The notes: generated by a model not told the origin, from the letters alone. DNA of 34,808 bases from CAYXVF01 sp964468125 (GCA_964468125.1 CAYXVF010000068.1:1-34808); one strand, 5' to 3'. Positions 16,389 to 24,585 are shown, counted from the stretch's first letter. Made by a program: numbers and translations.

Positions 16389-19369
16389 GTGACGACAAGG
16401 AAAAGCAGGGAGAGAAAGAGTGGGAGGAACCCACGAACGAGTACGGTAAGCCGGGCCTCTCTCCGAGCGACAAAGGCGACGACGCGCAGAACACCGTCGA
16501 TTCATCGACGCTTCCGGGCGCAGCTCTACCCACTCCGCAGGACGAGGTCCCCACCGAGGCAGCGACTCCCGGGGTTGAATCCAGGACCATTCTCGAAGTG
16601 CCGCTCCCCGCGCCCCCGCCGCCACCGGGCGAAGCGCTCGAGCAGCGCACGATGCTCGACGTCGGTGAGGCCGCGTCGATGGATGACGATCCTACCGAAT
16701 CACGTGAGGAACCGTCGGATGCGGGCTTCTTGAACGAGTCGACGAAGATCGACGACGGCATGCTGGACCGCTATCGCAAGGAGCTCGAAGCGCGGAAGCA
16801 AGCCGAAGCGGAGGGATCAAACGACGACGACGGCATGAGATTCGACGACGAGACCGACTTCGAGATGCCCCGTCCTGCTCTGGTCGACGTCGAGCCAGTG
16901 GAGAAACCTCGAGCTACGCCCCCGACGGCGCCGGAGGACGAAGAGGAAGATCCCTTCGAGCTCGCCGATGCTCTACCGGGTTTCGAGGATGACCCCTTCG
17001 AGGCCGCCGGGGCGCAGCTCACGACGATTCCTGACGTCATTCCTTCAGACAAGTCGGCGGTCTCTCAGCTGACCGACTCTGACGCTGAACGTCTCTCGCA
17101 AACGGATAAGTTCGCGATCCCGCGTGAGCTGCAGCAAAAGACTCGGCCTCCCGCGACCACGGCGCAGGACGATGACGATGACATGCCATCGACCCTAGAC
17201 GGGGTTTCCCCGCCGCTCGCCGATCTCGACGCGGAGGATGAGCCCACCGACGCGGCCGAACCTCCATCGATGACGCAGGAGAACGTCAGAGACTACGTCT
17301 CCTCCGAGGGCGAGGAACAGGAGCTCGCCCTCGGGACCCGCGATATTTCTGTCGAGTCACCGACCCCGGACGTTCAGCCGGATCTTCCGGATGCGGAACC
17401 TGACGAGCTTCCCGCCGCCAAGTCGGGACCCAAGGGCACGTTGGTGCTCGAGTTGGCGGAGGACGATGTTTCGCAGGAAGTCGATCCGGCGATGTTGCCC
17501 CCGGCCTTCCCCGCGACCACCGGCAATGTGCTCGAGAACGCGACGAGCGCCATGCCGGGCAAGCCTCCTCCTCCGCCGAGTGCTGCGGACCTCGCCGAGC
17601 AAGCGCCCGAGGACGATGCTTGGGCGGGCTACGACGACTCGGGGGGCTGGCACACGCTGACCGGCGAGAGTCAGGTCTTGATGGCCGATTCGGCGAAGAG
17701 CGAGGCCCCCGCACCCCCACCAGCACCTCGGCCAATGCCTCAGGCATCGAGCTCCGCGGTCTTTGACAGCAGTCAGCCGGGTGACGCGCAGGAGCGAGCG
17801 CAGCTGGTGGGGATTCAGGGCGCTGACACTGGGCGTCAGCACTCGATCACTGGCGACGAGGTGCTGATCGGTCGCAGCTCGCGCTGCTCGGTCGTACTCG
17901 CGGAACCGTCCGTTTCACGTCAGCATGCGCGGATCGAGCGGCGAGAAGACGGCTTCTGGGTCGTCGATCTCGACAGCGGGAACGGCACCTACGTGAATGG
18001 CCAGCGTGTCAGCGAATTCCGTGTCTTCAGCGGCGATGAGGTGACCTTCGGCAACGGCAGTTTTCAGTTTATCGAGACCGGCGAGCGCTTTGAGCAGGTC
18101 GACGCGAGCGCCGCTCCCGTACGAGCAGAGGCCGCACATCACGTTCCCGCGCCGAGTGGGCCGATCTACCTGCAGCCCGTGGCCCTGGTGATCGCGAGCG
18201 CGGTGATGCTCGTCGTCGTGGGCGTGGTCTTCATCACGCTTCAGGTTTCAGCGGATCGCGAGGAGGAACGGTTGCACAAGGCTTTTACCAGTTGGAAACT
18301 CGGTCGGGAGAACTTCAGCCGACAGCAATGGAACCAGGCGGAGGTCGCGTTCAACGACGCCCTCGCCCACGTGGACACGCACCTGCGTTCCTTGCGATAC
18401 CTCGATGCCCTCAGACGTGAGCGCGAGGCGCAGAAGGTTCTCGCTGAAGCGGAGACCGCTCTCGAGCAGCAGGAATATGAGACCGCGTTCAACCTCGCCA
18501 ACCGTGCTACGGATTCCATCGCCTACGGCAGAGACGCCGAAAAGGTGATCGAAGCGGTGGATGAGCAGCTAGAGCGACGCCTACGGCGCGCCCGCGCCAG
18601 CAAGAACCGCATAGAGGCGGTCGAGGTGCTTCAAGGCTTCGAGTTCATGAGCCCCTATCGACCGGAGATCGAGCAGCTCCGTCGCGAAGGGCCGCGTCGT
18701 CCGGAAGAAGCGGTCGAGGAGGAGGCGCCCCCGAAAAAAGAAGGAAGCGGCGCCGTCGACGATGACCGGAACGACGGCGCCGCCAATCAGAGGCGAAAAA
18801 GCGGGGGACCGGACCCCGAGTCGGGCGGCGCCGTAGGGCGGGCACGCGATGCGTTCGTGAGTGGGGACCTTGCTCGAGCCAAGCGACTGATCGCGAATGA
18901 ACGCAGCCCGGCAGCGATTCGGATGGGAGACCTGCTCCAACAGTTCGATGACGTTTACCGCGAAGCCAAGAGCGCGTTTCGGGCGAAGCGTGCCCGCGCC
19001 GCCGTGTCCGAGCTCGATGAGTCACTCGCTCTCGAGCGTCGCATCGCGGCAGGGGAGTCGAGCTTTGCGCGGGAGATCGAGAAGCAGCTCGCCGGCGCCC
19101 ATTACCTCGATGGCGTCGACCTGTTCACGAGCAATCGCTACCCCGAAGCCTACGGCGCGTTCGGGAAAGCGCTTCAGTTCGACCCAGAGCACGCGGGGTC
19201 GCAGCGCATGCTCAATCGTCTGGTCGATCGGGCGCAATTGTTGCTCGATCAGGCCGAGGTTTCGGAGCGCAGGCAGGCGAGGTCGCTCTACGAGACCGTT
19301 CTCCTCATGGTGCCCGCCAGCCACGATGCCTATCGAAGAGCCAAGCAGGGGCTGAAGAGGGTTCGCTAG
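16385..19369 (+). CDS. FHA-domain membrane protein with disordered N-terminus and TPR-like C-terminus
   Basis: 994 residues. Residues 1-470 are acidic, Pro-rich and probably disordered, with many Thr/Ser that could be kinase targets. Residues about 475-565 form an FHA phosphothreonine-binding domain with GRSSRC (496-501), SRQHARI and DSGNGTYVNGQRV. One membrane helix follows (about 599-621, VALVIASAVMLVVVGVVFI). The rest, broken by a charged linker (about 775-820), is helical and resembles TPR or coiled-coil repeats. Only one helix is evident, placing the FHA domain on one side and the helical repeats on the other; with no signal peptide, the FHA domain is probably cytoplasmic. The gene overlaps the PhnD-like gene by 4 bases, so a periplasmic ligand sensor and an FHA signalling protein may work together. 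Confidence 0.85.
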   Translation: MSDDKEKQGEKEWEEPTNEYGKPGLSPSDKGDDAQNTVDSSTLPGAALPTPQDEVPTEAATPGVESRTILEVPLPAPPPPPGEALEQRTMLDVGEAASMDDDPTESREEPSDAGFLNESTKIDDGMLDRYRKELEARKQAEAEGSNDDDGMRFDDETDFEMPRPALVDVEPVEKPRATPPTAPEDEEEDPFELADALPGFEDDPFEAAGAQLTTIPDVIPSDKSAVSQLTDSDAERLSQTDKFAIPRELQQKTRPPATTAQDDDDDMPSTLDGVSPPLADLDAEDEPTDAAEPPSMTQENVRDYVSSEGEEQELALGTRDISVESPTPDVQPDLPDAEPDELPAAKSGPKGTLVLELAEDDVSQEVDPAMLPPAFPATTGNVLENATSAMPGKPPPPPSAADLAEQAPEDDAWAGYDDSGGWHTLTGESQVLMADSAKSEAPAPPPAPRPMPQASSSAVFDSSQPGDAQERAQLVGIQGADTGRQHSITGDEVLIGRSSRCSVVLAEPSVSRQHARIERREDGFWVVDLDSGNGTYVNGQRVSEFRVFSGDEVTFGNGSFQFIETGERFEQVDASAAPVRAEAAHHVPAPSGPIYLQPVALVIASAVMLVVVGVVFITLQVSADREEERLHKAFTSWKLGRENFSRQQWNQAEVAFNDALAHVDTHLRSLRYLDALRREREAQKVLAEAETALEQQEYETAFNLANRATDSIAYGRDAEKVIEAVDEQLERRLRRARASKNRIEAVEVLQGFEFMSPYRPEIEQLRREGPRRPEEAVEEEAPPKKEGSGAVDDDRNDGAANQRRKSGGPDPESGGAVGRARDAFVSGDLARAKRLIANERSPAAIRMGDLLQQFDDVYREAKSAFRAKRARAAVSELDESLALERRIAAGESSFAREIEKQLAGAHYLDGVDLFTSNRYPEAYGAFGKALQFDPEHAGSQRMLNRLVDRAQLLLDQAEVSERRQARSLYETVLLMVPASHDAYRRAKQGLKRVR

Positions 19370-19467
19370 CTCGCCCATGCGCCTTTAAAGAGTCGCAATT
19401 TCGGCTATTTATCCCCACTCCAGGGTGTTTGCGGTGTTGGAATCGGTCTGCTAGCGTCCGCCGCGCC

Positions 19468-20082
19468 ATGAACCGGGAAAGCGACCCGACGAGCGAGAAG
19501 AGCGACCATCAGCTCTTCAGAGAAGCTCAGCAGGGCGATTACAGCGCCTTTGAGACGATCGTGAAGCGGTTCCACGATCGCATCCACCGTCTCGCTTACG
19601 GCATGACTAAGAACGAGACGGATGCGGAGGAGGTGGTGCAAGACACGTTCTTGAACCTGTTTCGCTCCCTTCCGACCTTTCGCGCCGACTCGAGCCCCTC
19701 GACCTGGGTCTATCGGATCGCCGCAAACAGCGCGCTCATGCGCCTGCGCACGAAGCGCCGCAAACCGCTCCTCTCGATCGAAGATGTGCCGACCCAAAGC
19801 CGCGACCGGACCCTTGGCGAGTCGATTCAGACCCCGGGATCCTGGGCACGAGACCCGATCGACACGCTTCTGACCCAGGAGCTCGGTGACCACGTGTACA
19901 AGGCGATCGAGGACCTTCCGCAGAAATACCGGATGGTGCTGCTTCTGCGGGACGTAGAGGGCCTGAGCAACGAAGAGGTCGCCGAAACGCTCGGCCTGAC
20001 CGTTCCGACCGTCAAGTCGAGGTTGCACCGTTCGCGTCTCCATGTGCGCGACAAGGTGGACGAGTACTTCAAGAAGAAGTAA
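19468..20082 (+). CDS. ECF-type RNA polymerase sigma factor
   Basis: 204 residues, sigma-70 family group 4 (ECF). Region 2 spans about 16-100 (GDYSAFETIVKRFHDRIHRL, then DAEEVVQDTFLNLF and the promoter-melting segment TWVYRIAANSALMRLR). Region 4 spans about 148-196 (LPQKYRMVLLLRDVEGLS, NEEVAETLGLTVPTVKSRL and HRSR), a helix-turn-helix for the -35 element. Regions 1 and 3 are absent. The ATG at 19468 is used rather than an upstream in-frame codon because family members start just ahead of region 2. A small anti-sigma-like gene follows after 12 bases, then a glycosyltransferase and a sensor. This suggests an envelope-stress or polysaccharide regulon. No convincing ECF autoregulatory promoter was seen. 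Confidence 0.93.
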   Translation: MNRESDPTSEKSDHQLFREAQQGDYSAFETIVKRFHDRIHRLAYGMTKNETDAEEVVQDTFLNLFRSLPTFRADSSPSTWVYRIAANSALMRLRTKRRKPLLSIEDVPTQSRDRTLGESIQTPGSWARDPIDTLLTQELGDHVYKAIEDLPQKYRMVLLLRDVEGLSNEEVAETLGLTVPTVKSRLHRSRLHVRDKVDEYFKKK

Positions 20083-20094
20083 GGGGGCGCACAA

Positions 20095-20364
20095 ATGAGC
20101 GCGGTGGGAGAGTTCGATGACGTATCGACTCGTCGTGAGTACGTGGTCGGTTTGTTCACCGAATATGTGGAAGGGGCCCTGGGGCCCGAGCTGAGGTTCA
20201 CTGTTGAGAACGCTTTGGACAGCGATCCGATACTGGCCTCGTTCTTCGAGAGTTACGAACGGACGATCATCGTCGTCCATGAAACGCTGAGGAGCCGGCC
20301 GATCACAGGGTCGCAGGTGAGCACGGTGGTCACGTTCCTACGCGACACGATTCGCACCACCTGA
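20095..20364 (+). CDS. Small anti-sigma-factor-like protein lacking zinc ligands
   Basis: 89 residues, 12 bases after the sigma gene. The pattern (LFTEYVEGALGPEL, then helix and SFFESYERTIIVVHETLRS) matches the shape of the anti-sigma domain usually called zf-HC2, in which a short helical bundle clamps region 2 and 4 of the sigma factor. The HxxxCxxC zinc motif is missing: there is no Cys at all, so binding would not be redox-controlled through zinc. There is no membrane helix, so it would act as a soluble anti-sigma factor. Function is inferred from position and fold pattern; it could instead be a partner of an unseen regulator. Confidence 0.7.
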   Translation: MSAVGEFDDVSTRREYVVGLFTEYVEGALGPELRFTVENALDSDPILASFFESYERTIIVVHETLRSRPITGSQVSTVVTFLRDTIRTT

Positions 20365-20420
20365 CTGCGTTCTTTGACGGGCCGCGTAAACCCCCTGAGA
20401 CGACCGCGCATAGAATCACC

Positions 20421-21950
20421 ATGACCACGCCAATGCTCATCACCCTAGTCGTTTATGTGACCCTGCTGGCGTTGCTCTCGATCGTAGCAACCCACCGGTT
20501 CATCCTTGCCATTTTGGCGCGCCGGCATCGCGTCAACAAACCCGCAGACCCTGTCGAGTGGCCCACCGTGGTCGTCCAGCTGCCCCTCTACAACGAGCGC
20601 TATGTTGCGCAGCGCATCATCGATGCTGCGGCGCGGATGGACTACCCGACGGACAAGCTCGAAATTCAGGTGCTCGATGATTCCACCGACGACACGGTTT
20701 CGATCGTGGCCGAGAGAGTCCATGAATGGCAGGGAAGCGGCAGGCGCATTTCGCACGTGCGCCGGGAGAGCCGCGAGGGCTTCAAGGCCGGCGCGCTCGC
20801 CTCTGGACTGGACCACACGGAGGCCGAGCTCGTCGCGATCTTCGACGCTGATTTCGTCCCGCCGCGTACGTTTTTGAAAGACCTGGTTGGGCACTTCCAA
20901 GAGCCGGATGTTGGCCTGGTGCAGGCGCGGTGGGAGCACCTCAACCGCTGCGATTCATCGTTGACGGACGCTCAGGCGATGCTCCTCGACGGCCATTTCG
21001 TCAACGAGCATAGCGGACGGGTCGTGACGAACAGCTTCTTCAATTTCAACGGCACGGCTGGGATCTGGCGGCGCAAGGCGATCGACGACGCCGGCGGATG
21101 GTCCGGAGATACGCTAACCGAGGATCTCGATCTCTCCTATCGCGCGCAGCTCGCCGGCTGGCGCTTCGTGTATCGACCGGACGTGACCGTTCCAGCTGAG
21201 CTGCCGATCAACGTCAACGCGTTCAAGACCCAGCAGCATCGCTGGGCCAAGGGGTCTATCGAGACCGCGCGCAAGCTGCTCCCGTTGATCTGGCGCTCCA
21301 GCCTCTCCCTGCGTCACAAGGTCGAGGCGACTTTCCACCTTGGTGGTAATGTCGCCTACCCGCTGGTCTTGGTTCTCGCGCTCCTGATGCCCTTCGGACT
21401 GGCCGCGCGCTATGCGTACGAGAGCGTCCCCCTGAGCATTTTGGATGGGTTCATGCTCTTGGGGTCCACCGGCGCCCTTGCGGCCTTCTACTATTTGGCC
21501 GAAAGCTACGCCGGACGCGGCGAATCGATGCTCAAGCGTCTGCCGCTCTGTCTCGCGGTGGGCGTAGGCCTCGCCGTCAACAACTCGAAGGCGGTGATGG
21601 AAGCGGTCCTGAACCAGAAGAGTGCCTTTGCGCGGACACCGAAGTGGGGTGGTAAGAGGCTGATCGATGCGTCCTACCTGCTTCGGGGGAACACCCAGGC
21701 GCTGGTCGAGCTCGTTCTCGGCCTCTACCTGGCCGGAGCGACGATCTGGGCCGCGCTCAGCTTCCGCTTCTTGGCACTGCCTTTCCTGACGCTCTTCACC
21801 ACCGGCTTTTTGATCCTCGCCTGGGGCTCGATCCGCCCCGCAAAGTCAGCGCCGGTCTCGGCGACCGCTCTCGGCGAGACGTTGACAGCGTCTCCAACGG
21901 CACCGACAATTCAGAAGCCGTCGGGAGCAGCCGCCGAGAATCATGGCTAG
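20421..21950 (+). CDS. GT2 processive-type glycosyltransferase (cellulose/mannan synthase-like)
   Basis: 509 residues. GT-A family 2 with membrane helices at the N-terminus (5-30) and several at the C-terminus (about 305-330, 340-360 and 420-465). Catalytic signature complete: LDDSTDDT (85-92, first Asp), FDADF (141-145, DxD), TED (233-235, catalytic Asp) and QQHRWAKG (271-278, QxxRW). This set marks inverting beta-glycan synthases that make or extrude polysaccharide through the membrane, similar to CslA-type mannan or cellulose-synthase-like enzymes. The donor sugar is not predictable. It follows the sigma/anti-sigma pair (57 bases) and overlaps the sensor gene by 8 bases, so the unit may make a stress-induced exopolysaccharide. 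No BcsB- or PilZ-like gene is adjacent. Confidence 0.92.
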   Translation: MTTPMLITLVVYVTLLALLSIVATHRFILAILARRHRVNKPADPVEWPTVVVQLPLYNERYVAQRIIDAAARMDYPTDKLEIQVLDDSTDDTVSIVAERVHEWQGSGRRISHVRRESREGFKAGALASGLDHTEAELVAIFDADFVPPRTFLKDLVGHFQEPDVGLVQARWEHLNRCDSSLTDAQAMLLDGHFVNEHSGRVVTNSFFNFNGTAGIWRRKAIDDAGGWSGDTLTEDLDLSYRAQLAGWRFVYRPDVTVPAELPINVNAFKTQQHRWAKGSIETARKLLPLIWRSSLSLRHKVEATFHLGGNVAYPLVLVLALLMPFGLAARYAYESVPLSILDGFMLLGSTGALAAFYYLAESYAGRGESMLKRLPLCLAVGVGLAVNNSKAVMEAVLNQKSAFARTPKWGGKRLIDASYLLRGNTQALVELVLGLYLAGATIWAALSFRFLALPFLTLFTTGFLILAWGSIRPAKSAPVSATALGETLTASPTAPTIQKPSGAAAENHG

Positions 21951-23898
21951 ATCTCGGATCATATCCGTCCTCGTGAGCGCCGTCGTCTTGACGTTCGTGG
22001 CGCTAGTGGTGGTGCGTGGAATTTCCGCCTTCGAGGAACGCGCCTTCGAGGCCAGCAGGGCTTTGCTCGTCGCCGGGGTCGAACACGCGGAGCTCGAGCT
22101 CGAAGGTGGCGGAGCTCAGCTTCCCGGCACTGCTTCGATCTTTGCGGCGGATACGGAAGTTGGGACTCAAGTTCGTGCGCTCAGCCAATTGATGGCAAAG
22201 GCCCCGCCCGGTTCGGCTGCTGCCGCGCGTCTGAAAGCCTCGATCTCGAGAGTCAGCAAGAAGCTGAACGAGCGTCTCACCGCGATACGAAGCGAGGAGC
22301 TCCCGGAGCTTCAGTCTGACTTTGACGCTCTTTCGATCATGAGCGCTGAGGGTGAGGTCCTGGTCAGCGACTCGTCTCATTTTCGAATCGGCGCGCGGCT
22401 CCTCGGAGGCGAAAGCAACGACGAGGACGCGCCTGCCACCGGAGCCCGCGCGCCACTACCCGCAACCGAGCCGCTCTTCGAAGCGGCTCGAGAGGGTAAG
22501 TCTACGCGTTCGACATTGATCGTGGGCAAAGAAGGTGAACGCAGCGTCGTCTGGCTCGGGGCCGCTCCCGTCGTGTTCAAGAACAAGCTCTATGGCGTGG
22601 TGCTGCTGGAAGAAAAGCTCAAGAGTCTCCCCCAACCAAGCGGTGTCAGTGCGATGCTCCTGATCGATGGAGAGGTTCGCATGGGGCAGCCGCCCGACGG
22701 CTACAACCCCGCGCTGCTTCAGGATCTGGACGAGCCGTTCCTGCTTCGTGCAAAGCCTGCTCCCTCGCTCGTTCCGTTGGTGGGTGAAGTTCCGGTGTCG
22801 CCACTGTTTGTCGGACAGAGAGGCGCAGGGATTTGGGCGAACGCTTTCGAGGTACCGGGGGCGGCGGGGGCGACCGGATATGTGTTGACCGACGTCACGC
22901 CTCTGTTTTCCGAGCTCGGCGGCTTTCAGGTCATGACACTCTTCCTCATGGGGATCGCTTGGTTGGTTCACGTGACGCTCATCATGCTGGCAGGGCGCGG
23001 GCTCCTCGCCGGGATTGAGACCATCAGTGACTTCCTCGGCAAGATTCACCAGGGTAACGCTGCGGAAACGCGTCTCAACGAGCGAAGGTTCCCCGGCGGT
23101 CTCCATCGACTGGTCCGCTTGGTGAACAAGACCGTCGAGCGCGGGGCGGGAGGCGTGGCTCCCATCGCTGGCGCGCCGAGCATCGACGAGGTGTTCAAGG
23201 CGCAGAGCAGCAAGTCTGACGAGCTCGCCTTCGAGGGGATCGGCAACTCCGGAACGATTGGGGTGGAGGGTGCGCTCGACAGTCCGCTGCCGGAGCCCGC
23301 GGAAGAAGAGCTCGAGTCCGTCGAAGACTTCGACCCCTTCAACGCAACGGGGGAGATCGAACGCAAGCCCGCGACCGCGTCTGCGACCGCGATAGACGAC
23401 AGCTTCGAGGAGCTCGGAGGCTCCGATGATTTTGTCGGAGGCGGCGTCGCACCGGACCCGCTCGATGGCGAGAACGTGTTGCCCTCGGACTGGGACGAGG
23501 GCGACTCGCTCGATACGCTCCAAGAGAGCGAGCCCGACGACGTGCCGCCCACGTTGCCTGGCTCGCTCGCCGGCAGTGCCGTGGCGGATTTGCTATCGCG
23601 CAACGACAGCGCCAACGAGGTGGAGCGTGCTCAGGACGCGGCGATCCTTGCGGAGACCGAAGCGGTCGCCGGCGGCGCGGACCCTCTGGAAGCGCATTAT
23701 CGCGAGGTCTATGAGCAGTTCGTCGCGGCGCGGGAGAGCTGCGGTGAGAGCACGGCCGATCTCAGCTTCGATCGTTTTTCCATCAAGCTCGACAAGAGCC
23801 GCGAAGCGCTGATGAGCAAGCACAACTGCAGCGAAGTGCGCTTTAGCGTTTACGTAAAGAACGGCAAGGCGGCGCTCAAAGCGACTCCCGCGCGCTAG
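21943..23898 (+). CDS. Membrane sensor-like protein with MXAN_5187-like C-terminus
   Basis: 651 residues. N-terminal membrane helix (about 7-27), a periplasmic region of about 300 residues with coiled coil (LSQLMAKAPPGSAAAARLK) and a sensor-like fold, a second helix (about 326-350, VMTLFLMGIAWLVHVTLIML), a HAMP-like linker, a long acidic disordered region (about 400-575) and a compact C-terminal domain (about 580-651, YEQFVAARESCGE, RFSVYVKNGKAALKATP) that resembles the MXAN_5187 C-terminal domain of myxobacteria. No kinase or methyl-accepting domain is present, so signalling would be by protein contact. Its start overlaps the glycosyltransferase stop by 8 bases, so it probably regulates or localises that enzyme. 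The role is inferred. Confidence 0.75.
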   Translation: MARSRIISVLVSAVVLTFVALVVVRGISAFEERAFEASRALLVAGVEHAELELEGGGAQLPGTASIFAADTEVGTQVRALSQLMAKAPPGSAAAARLKASISRVSKKLNERLTAIRSEELPELQSDFDALSIMSAEGEVLVSDSSHFRIGARLLGGESNDEDAPATGARAPLPATEPLFEAAREGKSTRSTLIVGKEGERSVVWLGAAPVVFKNKLYGVVLLEEKLKSLPQPSGVSAMLLIDGEVRMGQPPDGYNPALLQDLDEPFLLRAKPAPSLVPLVGEVPVSPLFVGQRGAGIWANAFEVPGAAGATGYVLTDVTPLFSELGGFQVMTLFLMGIAWLVHVTLIMLAGRGLLAGIETISDFLGKIHQGNAAETRLNERRFPGGLHRLVRLVNKTVERGAGGVAPIAGAPSIDEVFKAQSSKSDELAFEGIGNSGTIGVEGALDSPLPEPAEEELESVEDFDPFNATGEIERKPATASATAIDDSFEELGGSDDFVGGGVAPDPLDGENVLPSDWDEGDSLDTLQESEPDDVPPTLPGSLAGSAVADLLSRNDSANEVERAQDAAILAETEAVAGGADPLEAHYREVYEQFVAARESCGESTADLSFDRFSIKLDKSREALMSKHNCSEVRFSVYVKNGKAALKATPAR

Positions 23899-23954
23899 CG
23901 CACCCTGTGCACACGTTCCCCTACATCGCCGTCCCCTCTTCGATCGCCGGATTC

Positions 23955-24009
23955 ACCGATCGCAATGCCCGATCGGTCCACGACCGCGATCCCAAAAACC
24001 TCGTTTTTG
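23955..24009 (+). terminator. Two hairpins after the sensor gene, ahead of the puc promoter
   Basis: ACCGATCG-N7-CGATCGGT (23955-23977) is a perfect 8-bp stem. CAAAAAC-CTC-GTTTTTG (23993-24009) is a 7-bp stem with a 3-base loop. They probably insulate the upstream operon from the antenna operon. The first could instead be a regulator-binding palindrome. The second lacks a U-tract. Confidence 0.45.
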
Positions 24010-24034
24010 ACCCTTTTGGGCGATTCCGCCGCGG

Positions 24035-24048
24035 TTGGTGTAAGTCAA
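24035..24048 (+). promoter_or_regulatory. FNR/CRP-like box upstream of the puc promoter
   Basis: TTGGTGTAAGTCAA matches the FNR/FnrL consensus TTGAT-N4-ATCAA at 8 of 10 defined bases. Its centre (24041.5) lies about 71 bases before the expected transcription start near 24112, a class I activator position. In Rhodobacter FnrL helps control puc genes. Inferred from consensus only. Confidence 0.35.
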
Positions 24049-24065
24049 AATAGGCAAAAATGAAA

Positions 24066-24081
24066 GACAAGTTAGCTTGAC
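24066..24081 (+). promoter_or_regulatory. Inverted repeat overlapping the puc -35
   Basis: GACAAG-TTAG-CTTGAC has arms complementary at 5 of 6 positions and runs into the TTGACA -35 element, as expected for a repressor operator. No PpsR/CrtJ box (TGT-N12-ACA) was found in this leader. Confidence 0.3.
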
Positions 24082-24105
24082 ACTTTCTCCTTACGCTTCT
24101 AGGTT
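24077..24105 (+). promoter_or_regulatory. Sigma-70 promoter of the LH2 (puc) operon
   Basis: A perfect TTGACA (24077-24082), exactly 17 bases, then TAGGTT (24100-24105, three of six). A-rich DNA (24043-24070) lies upstream like an UP element. The leader to pucB would be about 125 bases. Confidence 0.55.
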
Positions 24106-24169
24106 GACGTTGTCCCCCCCAGCGTAGGGGTGGGAGGCTGTGCGGGGGGTGCCCGCTCATTTGATTGCG

Positions 24170-24187
24170 CCGTCAGTTGCCTGACGG
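24170..24187 (+). promoter_or_regulatory. Hairpin in the pucB leader
   Basis: CCGTCAG-TTGC-CTGACGG is a perfect 7-bp stem with a 4-base loop, 48 bases before the pucB ATG. Leader stem-loops stabilise antenna mRNAs in purple bacteria; the same role is inferred here. Confidence 0.5.
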
Positions 24188-24235
24188 TCACTTAGGGACG
24201 GAAGGCGTTCGGCCAAAGTCCTTTTGGAGAAGCAC

Positions 24236-24397
24236 ATGCCTGATTTGGACGATCCGGATCGCGTGTGGCCGACCGGTCTCACCATCCGCGAGTCTGAAGA
24301 ACTGCACAAGCACGTCATCGACGGCGCTCGTGTATTCTTCTTGTTAGCACTGGTTGCCCACGGGCTGGCGTTTGCATTGACGCCTTGGCTCGGCTGA
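24236..24397 (+). CDS. pucB: LH2 antenna beta polypeptide
   Basis: 53 residues, a bacteriochlorophyll-binding antenna subunit of the peripheral light-harvesting ring in the inner membrane. After a longer than usual acidic N-terminus (MPDLDDPDRVWP) comes the typical beta pattern: GLTIRESEELHKHVIDG (14-30), a hydrophobic helix (about 33-49) and the C-terminal TPWLG. His42 is the B850-type Mg ligand; His24 and Arg32 correspond to the residues contacting the B800 pigment (beta His12 and Arg20 of the Rps. acidophila LH2). It resembles LH2 rather than LH1 beta. A GGAGA ribosome-binding site lies 7 bases before the ATG. pucA follows after 12 bases. Too small for most automatic gene finders. Confidence 0.95.
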   Translation: MPDLDDPDRVWPTGLTIRESEELHKHVIDGARVFFLLALVAHGLAFALTPWLG

Positions 24398-24409
24398 GAG
24401 GAGATCACC

Positions 24410-24556
24410 ATGAATCAAGGACGAATCTGGTGTGTGGTGAACCCCACTGTGGGGTTGCCGCTGTTCTTGGGGGGCGTGGCGCTCATTTCGCTGACCGTCC
24501 ACTTTGCACTCCTCAACAACACGACCTGGTTCTCGGCCTTTTTCCAGGGCGGCTGA
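24410..24556 (+). CDS. pucA: LH2 antenna alpha polypeptide (predicted B800-820 type)
   Basis: 48 residues. The chain MNQGRIWCVVNPTVGLP then a membrane helix and VHFALLNNTTWF aligns without gaps to the LH2 alpha chain of Rps. acidophila. His31 is the B850-type ligand. Met1 is the residue whose modified N-terminus binds the B800 pigment. At positions 44-45 it has Phe-Phe, where B800-850 LH2 has Tyr-Trp; those hydroxyl and indole groups hydrogen-bond the pigment acetyl groups, and their loss shifts absorption to about 820 nm (as in LH3 with Phe-Leu). The protein ends at QGG, lacking the usual Lys/Ala tail. GAGGAGATC precedes the ATG. Alpha follows beta, the normal puc order. Confidence 0.95.
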   Translation: MNQGRIWCVVNPTVGLPLFLGGVALISLTVHFALLNNTTWFSAFFQGG

Positions 24557-24585
24557 ACCGGTGCTCTGACCTAGAGTGAATGTCG

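Noticed and set aside
19429..19467. Start of the sigma gene at 19429 and an ECF-like GGAAT..CGTC promoter
   Set aside because: The extension is not sigma-like, and the spacing between GGAATC and CGTC is too short for an ECF promoter.
24157..24411. 84-codon minus-strand frame over pucB
   Set aside because: pucB on the plus strand has all LH2 beta motifs, an SD and the correct spacing to pucA.
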